A stretch of DNA of 64,000 nt from assembly GCF_905475395.1 (NCBI RefSeq), contig NC_058338.1, positions 47,341,935 to 47,405,934 of the forward strand, given 5' to 3'. The notes below the pieces were generated by a model, which made no database searches, had not been told where the DNA came from, and saw only the letters and a list, made by a program, of their open reading frames with translations. The stretch comes from Chrysoperla carnea. Lineage: Eukaryota > Arthropoda > Insecta > Neuroptera > Chrysopidae. A program made the translations under genes and the position numbers. This document shows positions 23,418-36,000 of the stretch, one piece after another (within the stretch, counting starts at the first letter, position 1; each line of letters begins with the position of its first letter).

Positions 23418-23750
23418 AGGGCACATTTTTACAACTACAACTTTTATTCTATCTCTAACGGTTTACAAGATGGGTCCTACGGGCCCAAGATCCAGTTGAC
23501 TTATGGTACTCATTTACGGCTTCGACCTCACTTTTTACGTCCTGAGCACGCTATTAAAATTTGAGCTTGATATCTTTGCTCGTTTTTTAGTTATCGTGTT
23601 GACGGACAGACAACCAAAAATTCACTAATTAGGTGATTTTATGAACTCCTATACCAAAATTTTGTTCGTAGCATCAATATTTTTAGGCGTTACAAACTTG
23701 GGACTAAACTTAGTATACCTTGATATATTTCATATATACATGGTATAAAA
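23418..23750 (-). repeat. 55-kb dispersed repeat family, copy
   Basis: In reverse complement it carries the family blocks in order: CATGTATATATGAAATATAT, CCCAAGTTTGTAACGCC, TTGGTATAGGAGTTCATAAA, GTCCGTCAACACGATAAC, AGGACGTAAAAAGTGAGGTC, and TCTTGTAAACCGTTAGAGAT. Confidence 0.85.
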
Positions 23751-24170
23751 AATAACCAGAGCTTTTGAAAAAGACGCTATGAAAGTTTTCGTAAAGGAAA
23801 ATAATTATTACCCACAACATTGGTATCAGGTCGAATAAAATCCTAAAAGTCTAGAAATGATTGAATGGAGTTCATTTATAGTAATTCGCTTTTGTTCATG
23901 AATCAAAAACATTTGAATGATCCTATCAAATCAATAAAAAAACACATTATTATTTTTCAAATGAATATAAACAATTACATTTAAAAACGAAATTAAATAG
24001 ATTTTATTATTTATTATATTAAGTAATAAAAATTATAATAATAAATTTATAAGTACTTTAAATACGCTGCCTATTTGAGGTCTTTTATTATAAGAATATT
24101 AACATAGTATTATAATGTACAGCATGAAAGCGAAATAATATACCAAACTTTTTTGTAATGCATCACTGGT

Positions 24171-24585
24171 TATATGTATTCGCACCGTGCATGAGTTTTT
24201 TTGAAGGCATTTCCATGGTAACGATACACTACTTTAATTATAGAATTGTATGGATGCATATATTTATTCGTATGGATTGCATTTATGACTTACATTCAAA
24301 ATTTAATATTATTGTCTCACAAATTTAAAAAAATAATTGTGATCATTTACATTTGAAAAATAATATTTGTGCAATTTGATTTCATATTTTCACAATTTTT
24401 AATGCATTAAGTTTAATTAATTAGTATTTTTCAATGATTTTAATTTGACATTTTCTATAACATTAACATAGAACTGCAAATTAGTCATAACAGCGTTCTT
24501 TAACGCCAAAAATTTCACTGGAAGCGCTGGCATCGATTCTATTGTCCCTACCATGACTACGCACACAACGAATATGTATACAATT
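24171..24585 (+). repeat. Dispersed repeat, 24/39-kb family copy 1
   Basis: It matches 39236-39622 in the same orientation over about 400 bp. Shared blocks include CCATGGTAACGATACACTAC, ATTGTATGGATGCATATAT, ATTTTAATTTGACATTTTCT, and CACTGGAAGCGCTG. The identity looks high, with small indels. The minus-strand open frame at 24417-24605 is part of the repeat. Confidence 0.85.
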
Positions 24586-27500
24586 TGGACAATAAGGAGA
24601 CACACTAGTGACTAGGTGTTCCGTTTTAAACAATCCAGCTTAAAACTGAAAACCACTTGTTTGTGGATAAACTTACCACAATAAAAGTTGTTATAATCAA
24701 AGGGATCATCATCTCTTAAATGTCTTACAGTTGATCTTGATTATTGTAAATATTTGAGCCGATCTAGATTTTAATGGGTGCTGATTATTGAAGTTGCTAT
24801 GTAAACTACTGGACTTTATCTTATTTTCGGTTTTTATTTAACGCAGTCGGGTTTTTTTATTTTACCAAAATTCAATTTTAAATTGGTACATTCAGATATT
24901 CTATTTGGCTAATTTAGGCGTATCATTGGGCAGAGAATATTGTAACTTTGGATTTGGGAATGGTATAAATCAGAAACCATTAGCCGTAGACGGTTGAAAT
25001 TTTGAAGGCTTTTGTAATATATTCCTAGTGATGCACTGACTCTGCATACATTGATCTCTTTTAGGCAAAATGTCGAAAATTATTGATTTCCAGATTTTGT
25101 ACATTTTTTTATATTTCATTACTTGACAAGGTTTGGTATATTCTTTCCCTTCTTCTCTGTATATAGTATATATTCTAATAAATATATTGCTTGAAGTATA
25201 AGTGCATTTATTAATGCACAGCGTACTGGAAAAGGTCAGTGCCTTCTAGTAGATGGATGCACTGACGGAACAGAATATTATAACACAAGTCTAACAATTT
25301 ATAAAATTATTATTTCTGTGTAATAATAATAATAATATTATAAAGGTTTTAAATGTTCAGTTTTACTTTAGTAGTGTTTTAAAGGTGTTTTCATTTTAAT
25401 TTAGGTAATTCGAAATTGTTTTAGGTGCGATGTGGAATTATCAAACTTCCTTAAGTTTGATATACAAATCAAATAAAAATTAACTTTGTAATTTCTTTCA
25501 TGAGCTTATAAAGTAGTGATTGTTATAAGGTGCAACAATTAGAAGTTTTAAGTGATTTTAAATCGAATTAGTTCTTGCATTGATAGTTTGTTAAATATTA
25601 AAACAATTAGAATTTTCATGAGATTTTAAAGCCAATAGTAGTTCTTGGTATTGTTTTTTGTGTAAAAAAAGTTGTTTGTGAAATTATAGTAAAGTTTGGT
25701 TTTTGAAGATAATTATATTTCTTGGGTGAATATCAAAGTAAGTGATTGTAAGAATGAACATGATTCAAATAACCGGTTTTTAGTGTAACCGATGACAGAT
25801 GCAAACCAAAGTACCTATATTTAAAGGTCTAAGAATTACAAGGCTAAGAGCAACTTCACATTAGACAGCCTGAACAGTCGACTATCAGATGACCCACTAA
25901 TCGAACGAGATGGAATATGCAAATCAAAAACAATAATTAGATCAAAATGATTCTCTACTTTTGAAGCGTTACTTTACCGTCTCGATTGACAGATTCCCTA
26001 ATCTTTTATCAGTTATGAACATGAATTGGAAAATATAATACTTGGAAAGTCAAGGTTAAATTCTAACTTATCATAACATGTCTCTCTTCGATATCAAAAA
26101 ATTTATTAAAGGCCATTTTTGGTATAGGGTAGCTTGAGTGTGCCAGATAAATTTTGGCGCACGACATAGGCAACTGTGCGGAAAATAATAATTTAGCTGC
26201 ATTAGTAAAGAAATTCTATATTGTGCAACAAGTGTTGGAATTATCAATTTCCCAAAAAAGAAGCATGAGTGGTTTTTCTATTCGAGTATATAATAAGATA
26301 CAATGTACACGAATATTTTATAACTAATGCATAATTAACTGTCACTTTCTGCACAATTTGCTAAAAAAAAAAAAACAATTTACTTTTAAAATTCAAATTA
26401 CCATTTATAATTTTTTTCACTTAATGGAATTAAACTATTTGTCGCACGAAAAACAGTGCAGAAATTTATCCTACTTGAGGGCAGAAAATGCATTTATATT
26501 CAAGTACAGTCTTTAAGCGAAAGTTAAAAACTACTACAAATATATTTAAACCTCAAAGCACTTAATTTAGATAGATAACCGGCATATTCCCAAATAAATG
26601 AAAAAGGATATATTTAAAACAATAAAAAATAATTGAAAAGTTGGTGGGAGATAAAATTTGCCATAATATCCCTATATGCACGATGAACCAAGTTATTACT
26701 GCAAGACTTCCGTGTCCTGCATCCATAATCTGACCTTCCGTGTCATTTAACAGTTAACTCAACAACACTTCCAATTACAAATTCCTAATAAATATTTAAC
26801 GTTTCTTAAGAGAAATTTTTATTTCGTACAATTTGAGTTTTGACACGAAAGGTCAAGAAAGAATTAAAAGATCAATATAATATATCTGCTACTAAATTCA
26901 AACCCAACAATTTTTGTTTTGTAACTGCCCAAAAGAATTTATAAATAAAACACTGAAAACACCGTTGGAATCTATGTATTTAAGCGAAACTGTACAAAGC
27001 AAAAAATATTGGGTGTTTAGGCGCACATCTTACGCAGACATTAAACATGACCTAGGTTTTCAAACTCACTCTGCTCCATAACTAGTAACCGATAGATAAA
27101 CACTTTAAATTAGAAACTTGTTATTGATTTAAAAAGTAACATTTTTTGTTCGGAACATTTTTCCGCAAACCGTACAATTTAAGGAAAAATTATTATGTCG
27201 TATAATTCTTTCTGCGAAATATAGAAAATTTCCAATAAATCCAATAAAAATAGTTCGTTTTCTATAAAAAAAAAAACCATTTTAGTTCAAATTGAATGTC
27301 AAACGCACAAAAAGCTAGATTTTTTGCTATCAACTACTGTCTATAGTATCCGGTTTGCAAAAAAAGGTTTCAAACAAAAAATCTTTGCGTATTTATAAAG
27401 AACAACTTTGTAATTTAAAGCGTTCATCTAATTTTTGTCAGTTATGAATCAGAGTGAGAGTTTAATTGAACTTGAAAATTTCGATGCCGGTATAAGATGT

Positions 27501-27755
27501 GTCCCTTTGAAACTGATATTTTTCGTTTGAAAAATTTTCCTCGACTAAATTTTTTTATCGAGTTTCGCATATGCCAACTTAAACAAGCACCCTGTATATG
27601 GTATGAGTGTAAAGACCTCAAATATTATTTTTGTCCTGAGCGGCTAAATAGCTACATCAGTTAAATTAATAAATTATAATCGCGTTTCCGGAAAGGTTAA
27701 TTTCCCGATTGATTCGTAAAATTTTTTTTGAAATAAAACCTAGTACATCGATAGA
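24586..27755. other. Long spacer, no supported gene
   Basis: AT-rich sequence with many stops in all frames. AAAGTAAGT at about 25738 resembles a splice donor after a frameless segment, but no exon can be supported. Confidence 0.3.
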
Positions 27756-29639
27756 TTAAAATAAATTGCGTTTATTCATTTTATAATCATTTGTTTTCAA
27801 ATTTACGGGTTCATCTAATACTTCTCTAGTAAAATTTTTCAGTTTTTCTCTTTGAAATTCCAATAATTTTTCAATATCCTCTTCATGTTCGTTGATAATT
27901 TCATGTTCTCGTGAAGTAATTGTATGAGGTGCATATTTTCTTTTGAATAAACACTTATCCAAATTTAAACTATCTTCTAATATATTAACTTCAATTTTGT
28001 TCTGCTGATTTTTCTTAAACATATTTTTAGCAGGATGTAAATTTAATTCGGTGGTTTTAATCGCTGCCATATGCAAATTTTTACGTTTAATATTCAATAA
28101 ATGCTCAATTTGTTTTTCATTCGCCGTAATTAGATGATTTTTCGCTAAGGGTTTTTTAAAGTTATTATTTACTGGATTAAAGTTTGGATGAGGAGTTGTT
28201 GTCGCCAAGAACGATGTTGAACAAGTATTGGATTGCTTATTCATGGTTTTGGAAATAAAATTTGGAATTGGAGTATTCAGTGTTTGACATTCAAATGAAA
28301 CTGGCGTGGCCATAAAATTTGGCGATGATTTGTGTGGTTCTAGGGTAGTGTTTAAATTTAGAACTGGATCTAAAGTGGAAACTGACTTAGCCACGAAGGT
28401 TGCAGAATAATTATTTGATTCCAAAGTAAAATTAATATTTAAATTTGGTAATGGTGTATTAACTAAACGATTTTCCAAGATATGAATTTTTTTTGATTCC
28501 TTCATTGGAGTAAAGCCATTATTATTCGTCGATTCCATTGAAGATAAATCAGACGATGAACTATTTTCGTAATTTGTCTCACATGACAATTTCGGTGTGG
28601 TTAAATTATCCCAAATCAATTTATTTTTCGTTTCAATACTTTCTGGTTCCTTATCTAAATGCTGCTCAACTATTGGATTAACTTTAATAAATTTTTCAAT
28701 TTCATTTTTAACACAAAATGTTAAAACATTATCATAAGAAATGTTATTTTGATAATTTTTGATTAAATTTTCTAAATATTTCCGATCAAAATCATTCCCT
28801 TCATTTGGTGCATAAAAATTCATATTCTTTATACGTTTTTCGATTGAAGTATAGATTAATTTTAGTTTCTCTTCCGGTAATGATAAATATGTATCCGCAT
28901 TTGATGACATTTTTTGTATAATACAATTTCTTATTTCATTATTTAACTTTTGTTTAAATTTTACATTTAATATATTTTCAATATTTTCATCTGGTATTAT
29001 TTCTGGAAATGTTTCAATTTCTGGGCATTTTAACTGTTTTTGATATGGTATTTCATTATCATGATTTATTGTTTTAATTGGGTAATCGTAATTATCGAAC
29101 ATTTGATCTGCTTCTTCCAAAATTGTATCTACATCAATACTCGAATCGTTATTATTCGAATCGAGAGTTTTGTTAAAAACAGACGATGTTTTTTGTTTTA
29201 GTTCAAGTAAAGTATTCTGAGTTATAGTTTCAATTTTAGATGTACACGTACTTTCATAAACATTAGGTATTTGTGGTGAGAGATTAATTAATTCACACGA
29301 TTTTTCACGCACTTCGTCTTCTTTTGCTTGTTTCACAATTTTTCGCACTAATTTACAAGGTTTTGGATATTTTGTTTCATAATCAATTATTTTACGTTTT
29401 TCACATTTCACTAAATCTTCATCTGTTGCCTGAGTACCATTTCGTGTAACAAATTTTGAGCACATTTCGTATCGTAATTTTGGTGATTTAAGTTTTAATT
29501 TGTTTGATTTCAGTTTAGTATGTTGAGTCGAAATTTTTCGATTCAGTAATGGAAATGGTATTTTACGAAATAATAATGAATTACGATGTCGTTTTCTTGT
29601 TGAGCTTAGCTTGTAAAGTGTTTTTTTATACTTTGACAT
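27756..29639 (-). CDS. Unrecognised intronless protein, 627 aa
   Basis: An uninterrupted frame from the ATG at 29639 to the stop at 27756, by far the longest in the window. The N-terminal 60 residues are strongly basic (MSKYKKTLYKLSSTRKRHRN, then several KLKSPKL-like runs). The protein is Asn/Lys/Ser-rich and looks largely disordered. Residues about 395-490 hold three loose copies of a unit resembling LNTPxPN...TLE...FxAxxVS. Two short helical segments near the C terminus, about 508-530 (EKQIEHLLNIKRKNLH) and 585-608 (EEDIEKLLEFQREKLKNF), look alike and could be coiled coils. No signal peptide, membrane span or catalytic motif is visible. The composition suggests a nuclear or cytoskeletal protein, but I cannot assign a family. 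The lack of introns could mean retroposition. Confidence 0.8.
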   Translation of the reverse strand: MSKYKKTLYKLSSTRKRHRNSLLFRKIPFPLLNRKISTQHTKLKSNKLKLKSPKLRYEMCSKFVTRNGTQATDEDLVKCEKRKIIDYETKYPKPCKLVRKIVKQAKEDEVREKSCELINLSPQIPNVYESTCTSKIETITQNTLLELKQKTSSVFNKTLDSNNNDSSIDVDTILEEADQMFDNYDYPIKTINHDNEIPYQKQLKCPEIETFPEIIPDENIENILNVKFKQKLNNEIRNCIIQKMSSNADTYLSLPEEKLKLIYTSIEKRIKNMNFYAPNEGNDFDRKYLENLIKNYQNNISYDNVLTFCVKNEIEKFIKVNPIVEQHLDKEPESIETKNKLIWDNLTTPKLSCETNYENSSSSDLSSMESTNNNGFTPMKESKKIHILENRLVNTPLPNLNINFTLESNNYSATFVAKSVSTLDPVLNLNTTLEPHKSSPNFMATPVSFECQTLNTPIPNFISKTMNKQSNTCSTSFLATTTPHPNFNPVNNNFKKPLAKNHLITANEKQIEHLLNIKRKNLHMAAIKTTELNLHPAKNMFKKNQQNKIEVNILEDSLNLDKCLFKRKYAPHTITSREHEIINEHEEDIEKLLEFQREKLKNFTREVLDEPVNLKTNDYKMNKRNLF

Positions 29640-32607
29640 TTTTTACTTTCGTGTAACACAGTTTATAAGTTACTAAATAAATATTCTATGACTAAAATGA
29701 ATGCATTTCAATTGTTTTCTTGTTAACTTTGACAATTAAATCGATGTTCACTTGTTTTTTTAAATAAATTTAATATGTCTACTATTTATCAAAGCCTACT
29801 TTTTATTTGACTTTGTTTACTCATTTATTTGTAAAATGTTTTTGAGAAAAATATTTTTTGATTAATTAATAAATTTTAAGATGTAAATATGAAAGTTGTT
29901 TAGTGTATGCAAAGGTATTTACGTAAATATAATGTTAACTGCCATCGAAACATGCATAATACTCTTTATTTTGAATATTTGCTCAAATGTTTTATGACAA
30001 ACAGACGTGTCAAAATGTTTGAAAATATCATAGACATATAACATATAGATAGAGGATCTATATGACGTAAAATAAAATTTATGGCGAAAAACAGCGCCTC
30101 ATTGAGAGTGGCTGGGAACTAAATAAAACCATTAAACTCATATGTTATATGTTCTAATCAGTCATTTATGGAAAATAAACTTAGTGGCTTGACAACAGAG
30201 TGAGAACCACTCCAAGATGATTTAGAAGGATAATAATTTACTACATAATAATTGCCATTTAATAAATATTATTTAATAATTAAACTTTACTAAACTGTGA
30301 TACATGTCTACTTTAAAATATTCCTTGCAAATAAAACAATATCTACCATTTTTTAGAATTTTTATACAGAATTAATTAAACAAACAGTAACTGTTAAAGC
30401 AGCTGACTTCCATCAATACGATCATGCGCATTGAATACCATGCTCTGTAATGTGTTTCTCTATCAGTTGTTTGAATATTGTGTTGTTGGCTTTGCTAATC
30501 TTCTCTGTGAAGCAAAAATGGGCCTACCTAGTAATAGATGGTCTAAGGTCAAAATAGCTTGAAATAATTCAAATATGATAGTTTTGTGACTGGCAAACGA
30601 TTTAACTTGATTGTAAAATGTGTGATACTTAAGAAGCAGGGCCGGATTATTTAAATTTTATTGAAACAATTTAAACGTAAGTTTCATTGTATGTTTAAAT
30701 TCCTTTAATTATTTTGACTATCTGATTTTTACAGTAAATTTTACATTGTATTTGTTATATGCACTCTGAGTTATGTTATAGTTTTTGAGCTTTACAATTG
30801 AAGATCGAATGCTCGCTTATTCCATCAGCAATTTGCGTTGTGTCCATGTATTAATCCAGTCTTGTTAAGAAGTATGTAGATGCAAATTCAATTTTCCAAT
30901 TACTTTTTTTGCGAATAATCTGTTACACAAAAATCTACAAAAATGAGTTTTTCGCGAAAAAATGTTTAATACATCGAATAGATATCAAATTCATATCTTG
31001 AATTAGTATTGAATTGTTAAATTTTAAGCTAGACAGTGAGAAATATCTAATAAAATTCAAAATATGCAGTCAACTGTTATCTAACCTTTTCTAGATTTAT
31101 TCATTATAGACCAATTCATTTTAAAATCGATTCACTTTGTTTCGGAGTATTTCGGACTAAATGATTTATAACCAATGCGTTAACATGAAAAACAGTTTTC
31201 TTCTATCTTAGTCCAACTAATTGCTGCCAGTCTGAAAAAATTAACTCTGTACTTGTACTTATGACATGATGAACCTATTGTACATTTTTGGAAAATTGAT
31301 TATTCAATTTTTTTTTTAAAGTGACCACAACTTTAATATGTTAGCACACTTTCATCAAATATCTCTATCCAAATTTTCATATTTGCTCTTTAAATGGCTG
31401 AATATCTACCACTGGAATAAATTATACTTATCACTAGCTTTTATCAATAAATTTTAATGAAACTGTTGGTTCTTGTAAATGTGATTGAGTGTAGTAAATT
31501 CTATTTTTATTGTAAAATTCATAATGGAATAATTTTAAGTAGTTTATTGAAATTTTTATTTACATAATCGTATTTCATTGGCATAAAGGTATATTTAATA
31601 TTTTTAATTTGAAATCGTTTGATACATCTAAAATCAGGAGAAAGGCTTTAAAAAAAATAAAATTATAAATAAACCTCTATGGGTGGTCTATCTCATTGCC
31701 AGACAATGTGCGCAAACTCAAGAAATGTTCGTTTAGCGTTTAATCTGAACGTTTCTGAAAAAGATACGAATACTAATGATACGATGGTTCGAAATTTCTT
31801 TGATTTGTCATCCCCATTCAATGTATCAAACGACCTTGAGTTTTACAAATAAATAATTAAAGTATTCGAATTCGGATTATAAGATAGAAAACATAGGACG
31901 AATTTATGAAAGTTTTACGATCAAGTAGCCATGACAAAATAACAAAATTGCGAACATATAATTTGCGATTCCATACACTCTCAAACAAAATGTGGCGTAA
32001 TATCAGATACCTGTATCTGCTCTTATAATTTTAAAAAGAATGCCGAATGTAAAAATTATTTTGCAAAATGTTATTCATCGTTGTCGTACTCCTTTTTGGG
32101 CGAGTGATTAACTGTCAAAGCGAAAATATGTAGTTCAAGTATTATTTTAATCACAAAAAGCCAGTAAAATCCTGAATAAACTTTGACAGACTTAAAAACT
32201 TACAACTTTATGCTGAGAAACGGCTCGTTTCAAAATTTAAAAAAAATACACTAGTATCCAATTGCTAATTTGCTTGAAGAATATATACAAGAAGTTTTCA
32301 TTCTTATCAAAATTTGGTATAGCCGGCTTTTGCACTAACAATTTTATTTGTACAACTTATTTACGTAGACAATTTAAGATGTATCAACATTTGGTACAAC
32401 TTAAACTTACACTTTTTAATATTACTGAATGCTCGTAATACTGGGTGGGGCATAACAATCAAGTGTTTTTTGATCGGAAAGTGTTTGTTTAGATTGGAAA
32501 GTTGTCATCATCGAAGTTGTTAGAACAAAGCATATTAATGTATAGTTTATCTATCTGGAATGACGAGTCGATGACTGCCGTTCAACTTGAATTCCGCCGT
32601 AGATATA
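29640..32607. other. Long spacer with old repeat fragments
   Basis: It includes an isolated hAT-like terminus GCAGGGCCGGATTATTTAAA at 30640-30659 and a segment at 30755-30875 (CTGAGTTATGTTATAGTTTT, then GAAGATCGAATGCTCGCTT and ATTAATCCAGTC). That segment is related to 42625-42830. No gene is supported. Confidence 0.4.
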
Positions 32608-32835
32608 TTAATCGAAATAACTTTGATTAAGCTCGAGACAAAATTTTATATTGGATAAATAACTTTTAACGTGATAATGAAAGGCTAATTTTTCATTATC
32701 TAGCCTTCGTATATTATTAACGCAACGTAAAATTGAATTACGGGTGGGAACAGAGTCATTTTGATTAATGTTGAATCTCCGCCGGAATTCACGCTTACTG
32801 CAGTCCCTGGAGCGTGAAACAAAACAATCATACAT
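32608..32835 (-). pseudogene. DUF4817-like transposase-derived fragment
   Basis: The 75-codon frame contains KREFRRRFNINQNDSVPTRN followed by SILRCVNNIRR. This matches the general form of the DUF4817 helix-turn-helix domain that is widespread in insect genomes as part of mobile-element-derived proteins (roughly FRRxFNxxxxDPVPSRNTILRWVxNFR). The Trp usual before VxNFR is Cys here. The similarity stops at RRLDNEKL and the rest looks random, so this is a truncated remnant. The family name is given from memory of the motif. Confidence 0.65.
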
Positions 32836-33078
32836 GAATATGTTGCTGAAATAATGTTTGCAAAGATGGCAAATCCATTATGGGACTGGAAAAAATTAAT
32901 TGCAACAAACCGCAGACCCTACCCAATTCTACTGACAGAGGAACGTACTTCACGATAAAAAATACTTTGTTATTATGCCCCCTTCCTGTATTATACTTAA
33001 GCAACATCGTCCTATTGATAATCCATTTACAAGCAACAAAAAATAATAAATTACGTATAAAAAAGTATGAAACATATC
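32836..33078. other. 3' flank of the His-rich secreted protein gene
   Basis: AT-rich sequence with no clear AATAAA within about 60 bp of the stop at 33079 and no supported gene. Confidence 0.3.
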
Positions 33079-36000
33079 TTAATTTAACTTCCGATACTTT
33101 CGATCAGGTTTCACATTATCATTACTTGGGTAAATATTTTCTTCTGGAAATTTTGGTATATTTGGAAATATATTTGTGAACGGTGTTGGTTGGATTACCG
33201 AACGACGTCTACGCTTTTTCTTCCCGGTAACAACACCTAATTGTAGTAGCACAGGATTCGTTACAAATGCGGCTGCCGTACCCAATAATGCTAGACCAGC
33301 TAATGGAATTAACAATGTTTTCAATGCCAATGCCTGAAAAATAAAATAACAGATTATACCCTCAACGAAACGTGAAGTCAAAGAAAAGAATGCAAATAAA
33401 AAAATAAACAAACAAATATAGATATTGCCGAAATATCCGAAGAAAATCTTCCCGTCGTTGCTTACTGGGTATTAGACAAATTTCGAAAATGTGAAAGAAA
33501 TTGTAAACATAATAGTCACACATTCCACCCGATTCACTTTTATTAAAGAGCCTTAAATGCATGTTGCTAGCATCTAAATAAAGTTAACTGGAAAGCGGCA
33601 AGCATTAATTTTAGTTCCCGTGGTAAATTCATTAGTTTTTGTACTGAATAAAACATAAAAAGAAAGATACGAGAAAGTTTTCTCGGGGAATCTTTGTTTT
33701 CATTATAATTCCGTCAATTTTAATGCAAATGATTTGCAACTTTTTTTATTTTCACGATTTTTTATAGTACTTTAAAGAGTGTTGGATATACTTTTTTCAA
33801 AAAACATCAAATTTTACAATTATTTGACGTTAAATATTCCGAATTTCAATCGCCAATAACTCGGAAAGTTTTGACTTTTCGAATTATGTTTCAATGACAC
33901 CTTTTTCTTAGAATTCGTTCCTGTATCGATTTCCATAAATTTTTCCACACCCGAGAATTTTTAATCGAACAGTTTTTATAAAGACTCCTTGACTGGCCCT
34001 GGATTCCGAAATATAAATCTTGCGGCTGTCCACTATTCAGATTGGCAACTACGATAGTGACACGACTAGAGACTGCCTCAAAATATATCTAAAGGTACCT
34101 TCATTCTAGTAAAGCCAAATTTATTAGGTTCTCAAACAAATAAATGTTTAAATTCATCAGCCTTACCTTTCCAAAAAGCAATGATTCATGAAACCCAGCA
34201 TGATGGTGATGATCATCATGGTGATGCCCATCATGGTGATCGTCATGATGATATCCATAATGTCCAACATCATGTCCATCTCCATAATGCCCTCCGTCAT
34301 ACCCATGATATCCGTCATGGCCGCCATGATCACCTTTTATATGATGCTCATGATAATGATAATCTGCCACAGGGGTTTTATATGGTTTAATTCCATCATA
34401 CTCATGACCCGTGGGTGTACCCACTATTACACTTGCTACAGTTTTTTTTTTTGTGATTTTGGGGTTAGATAACAGATAAATTTAAATCAATAATCTATTG
34501 GTTAATATTACTTAATAAAGTTTGTAAGCTACTAAGCTACTAAGTAGAAAAGCATAAAAGCTCGCATGCAAAGAAAACTATTCTAACTATTCCACAGAAC
34601 ACATTCTATGTTCAAGTTGCAGACGCGTATTTAAAAAGAATTTTTTTTTGTTAAATTTTGTACCTGTGTTTAGTACAGAATTGATTGATTGCAGAATTTT
34701 TAATGAAACAGTAGGTTCTCAATTGAGAAACGTACCAAAATGATAGTACTTTTAGACCGTAAGCCTAAAACGAGGTATTTTTTGGAATTTTTTCGACATT
34801 TATTTCCTCTGTCGTATATTTTAACAGAATGGTAGACCGTGGGGAAGAAAGTGTGCTTTATTAGATGATTAATACATACATGAAACTTCGTGAATGGCTT
34901 CGTTTTGACGAGTCTACCAGTTTATACTATCAATTTGAGTTTTCTTGCAATGATTTCACCATTTATGTAATAGAATTGCCTATATCTATAAATGAGAGCT
35001 CTATATAAATGGGTAAGATCGTTATCGTAAGATCAAATAGGTTCTCAAATATTAATTTTAAGCAAAGGTAAATTTTTAAATTAATTATTTATTAATTTAA
35101 TAATCAAAACGGCGTATAAATGTATTGTACACAGAGTATACATGTTTTGTAGTATGTGTGTAATTGATATTTGAAAAAAATATGCAACGCAACGAATAGC
35201 CTCAAAAATTTCAAATTGATATATGTATAAAAATTATAGCTTGCTTAGATGGAAAATTACGCTTTTTTATTCATTCTACTATGATAAAATTTGTTCCTTA
35301 CTGTAACAAGTTTTTTAAGGAAATTACGTCTTTATGATGGAAATCCGTTATATTTAGATCGAAGATTTCATTAGGAGCTATTCATTAATTACGTAAACGT
35401 TTTAGGGGGGTGGAGAGGGGAGGGTTTAAACCCATTCTTACGTAAGGTTTAATGAGTTGAAATTTTATATTAGAAATAATTTATGCACATCGGGAATTAA
35501 AGTCTCTGTGCTAAAGAATAAAAATCTTTAATTTACGTCAAACAGTGAATTTTAGTGTACCTGACCTTTTTCTTATAACTTTTTATTATTCGACAAAACG
35601 AATAATAAATCACAATCACGTTCTTAGTCAATTTTACCGGGATTCTATTTCTACATAAAATTGAGAGGTTGGAGTATAGTAAATTTGTTTATGTGGAACA
35701 GTTAAAATAACTTTTGGATTAAATTTTGTGAAATCATTAACTACAAAATAATTACAAATTAAAGGACTACCATGATGATATCCATCACCACCAAATCCGG
35801 TGCTTTCATACAATCCAGTGCTGCCTGTCGGCGTAGCAGCTACATGATATTCACCTTGCAATTCTTGCGATGCAGCGGTAACTCCAAAGCTACTTGATGA
35901 ATGTCCTCCTTTTATTATGATTAAAAACTAAATATATATAAAATTTCTAAAACATAAGCCATGTAAGCAAACTTTTTAGTCATATTTTCCCCAAACATAT

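Noticed and set aside
24417-24605. 62-codon minus-strand frame with a hydrophobic start
   Set aside because: It lies in the dispersed repeat whose second copy at 39236-39622 does not keep the frame.
34181-34472. Two plus-strand frames rich in His/Asp or Met/Ile
   Set aside because: They are shadows of the His-rich exon 4 (34167-34435) on the minus strand, created by its CAT/GAT repeats.
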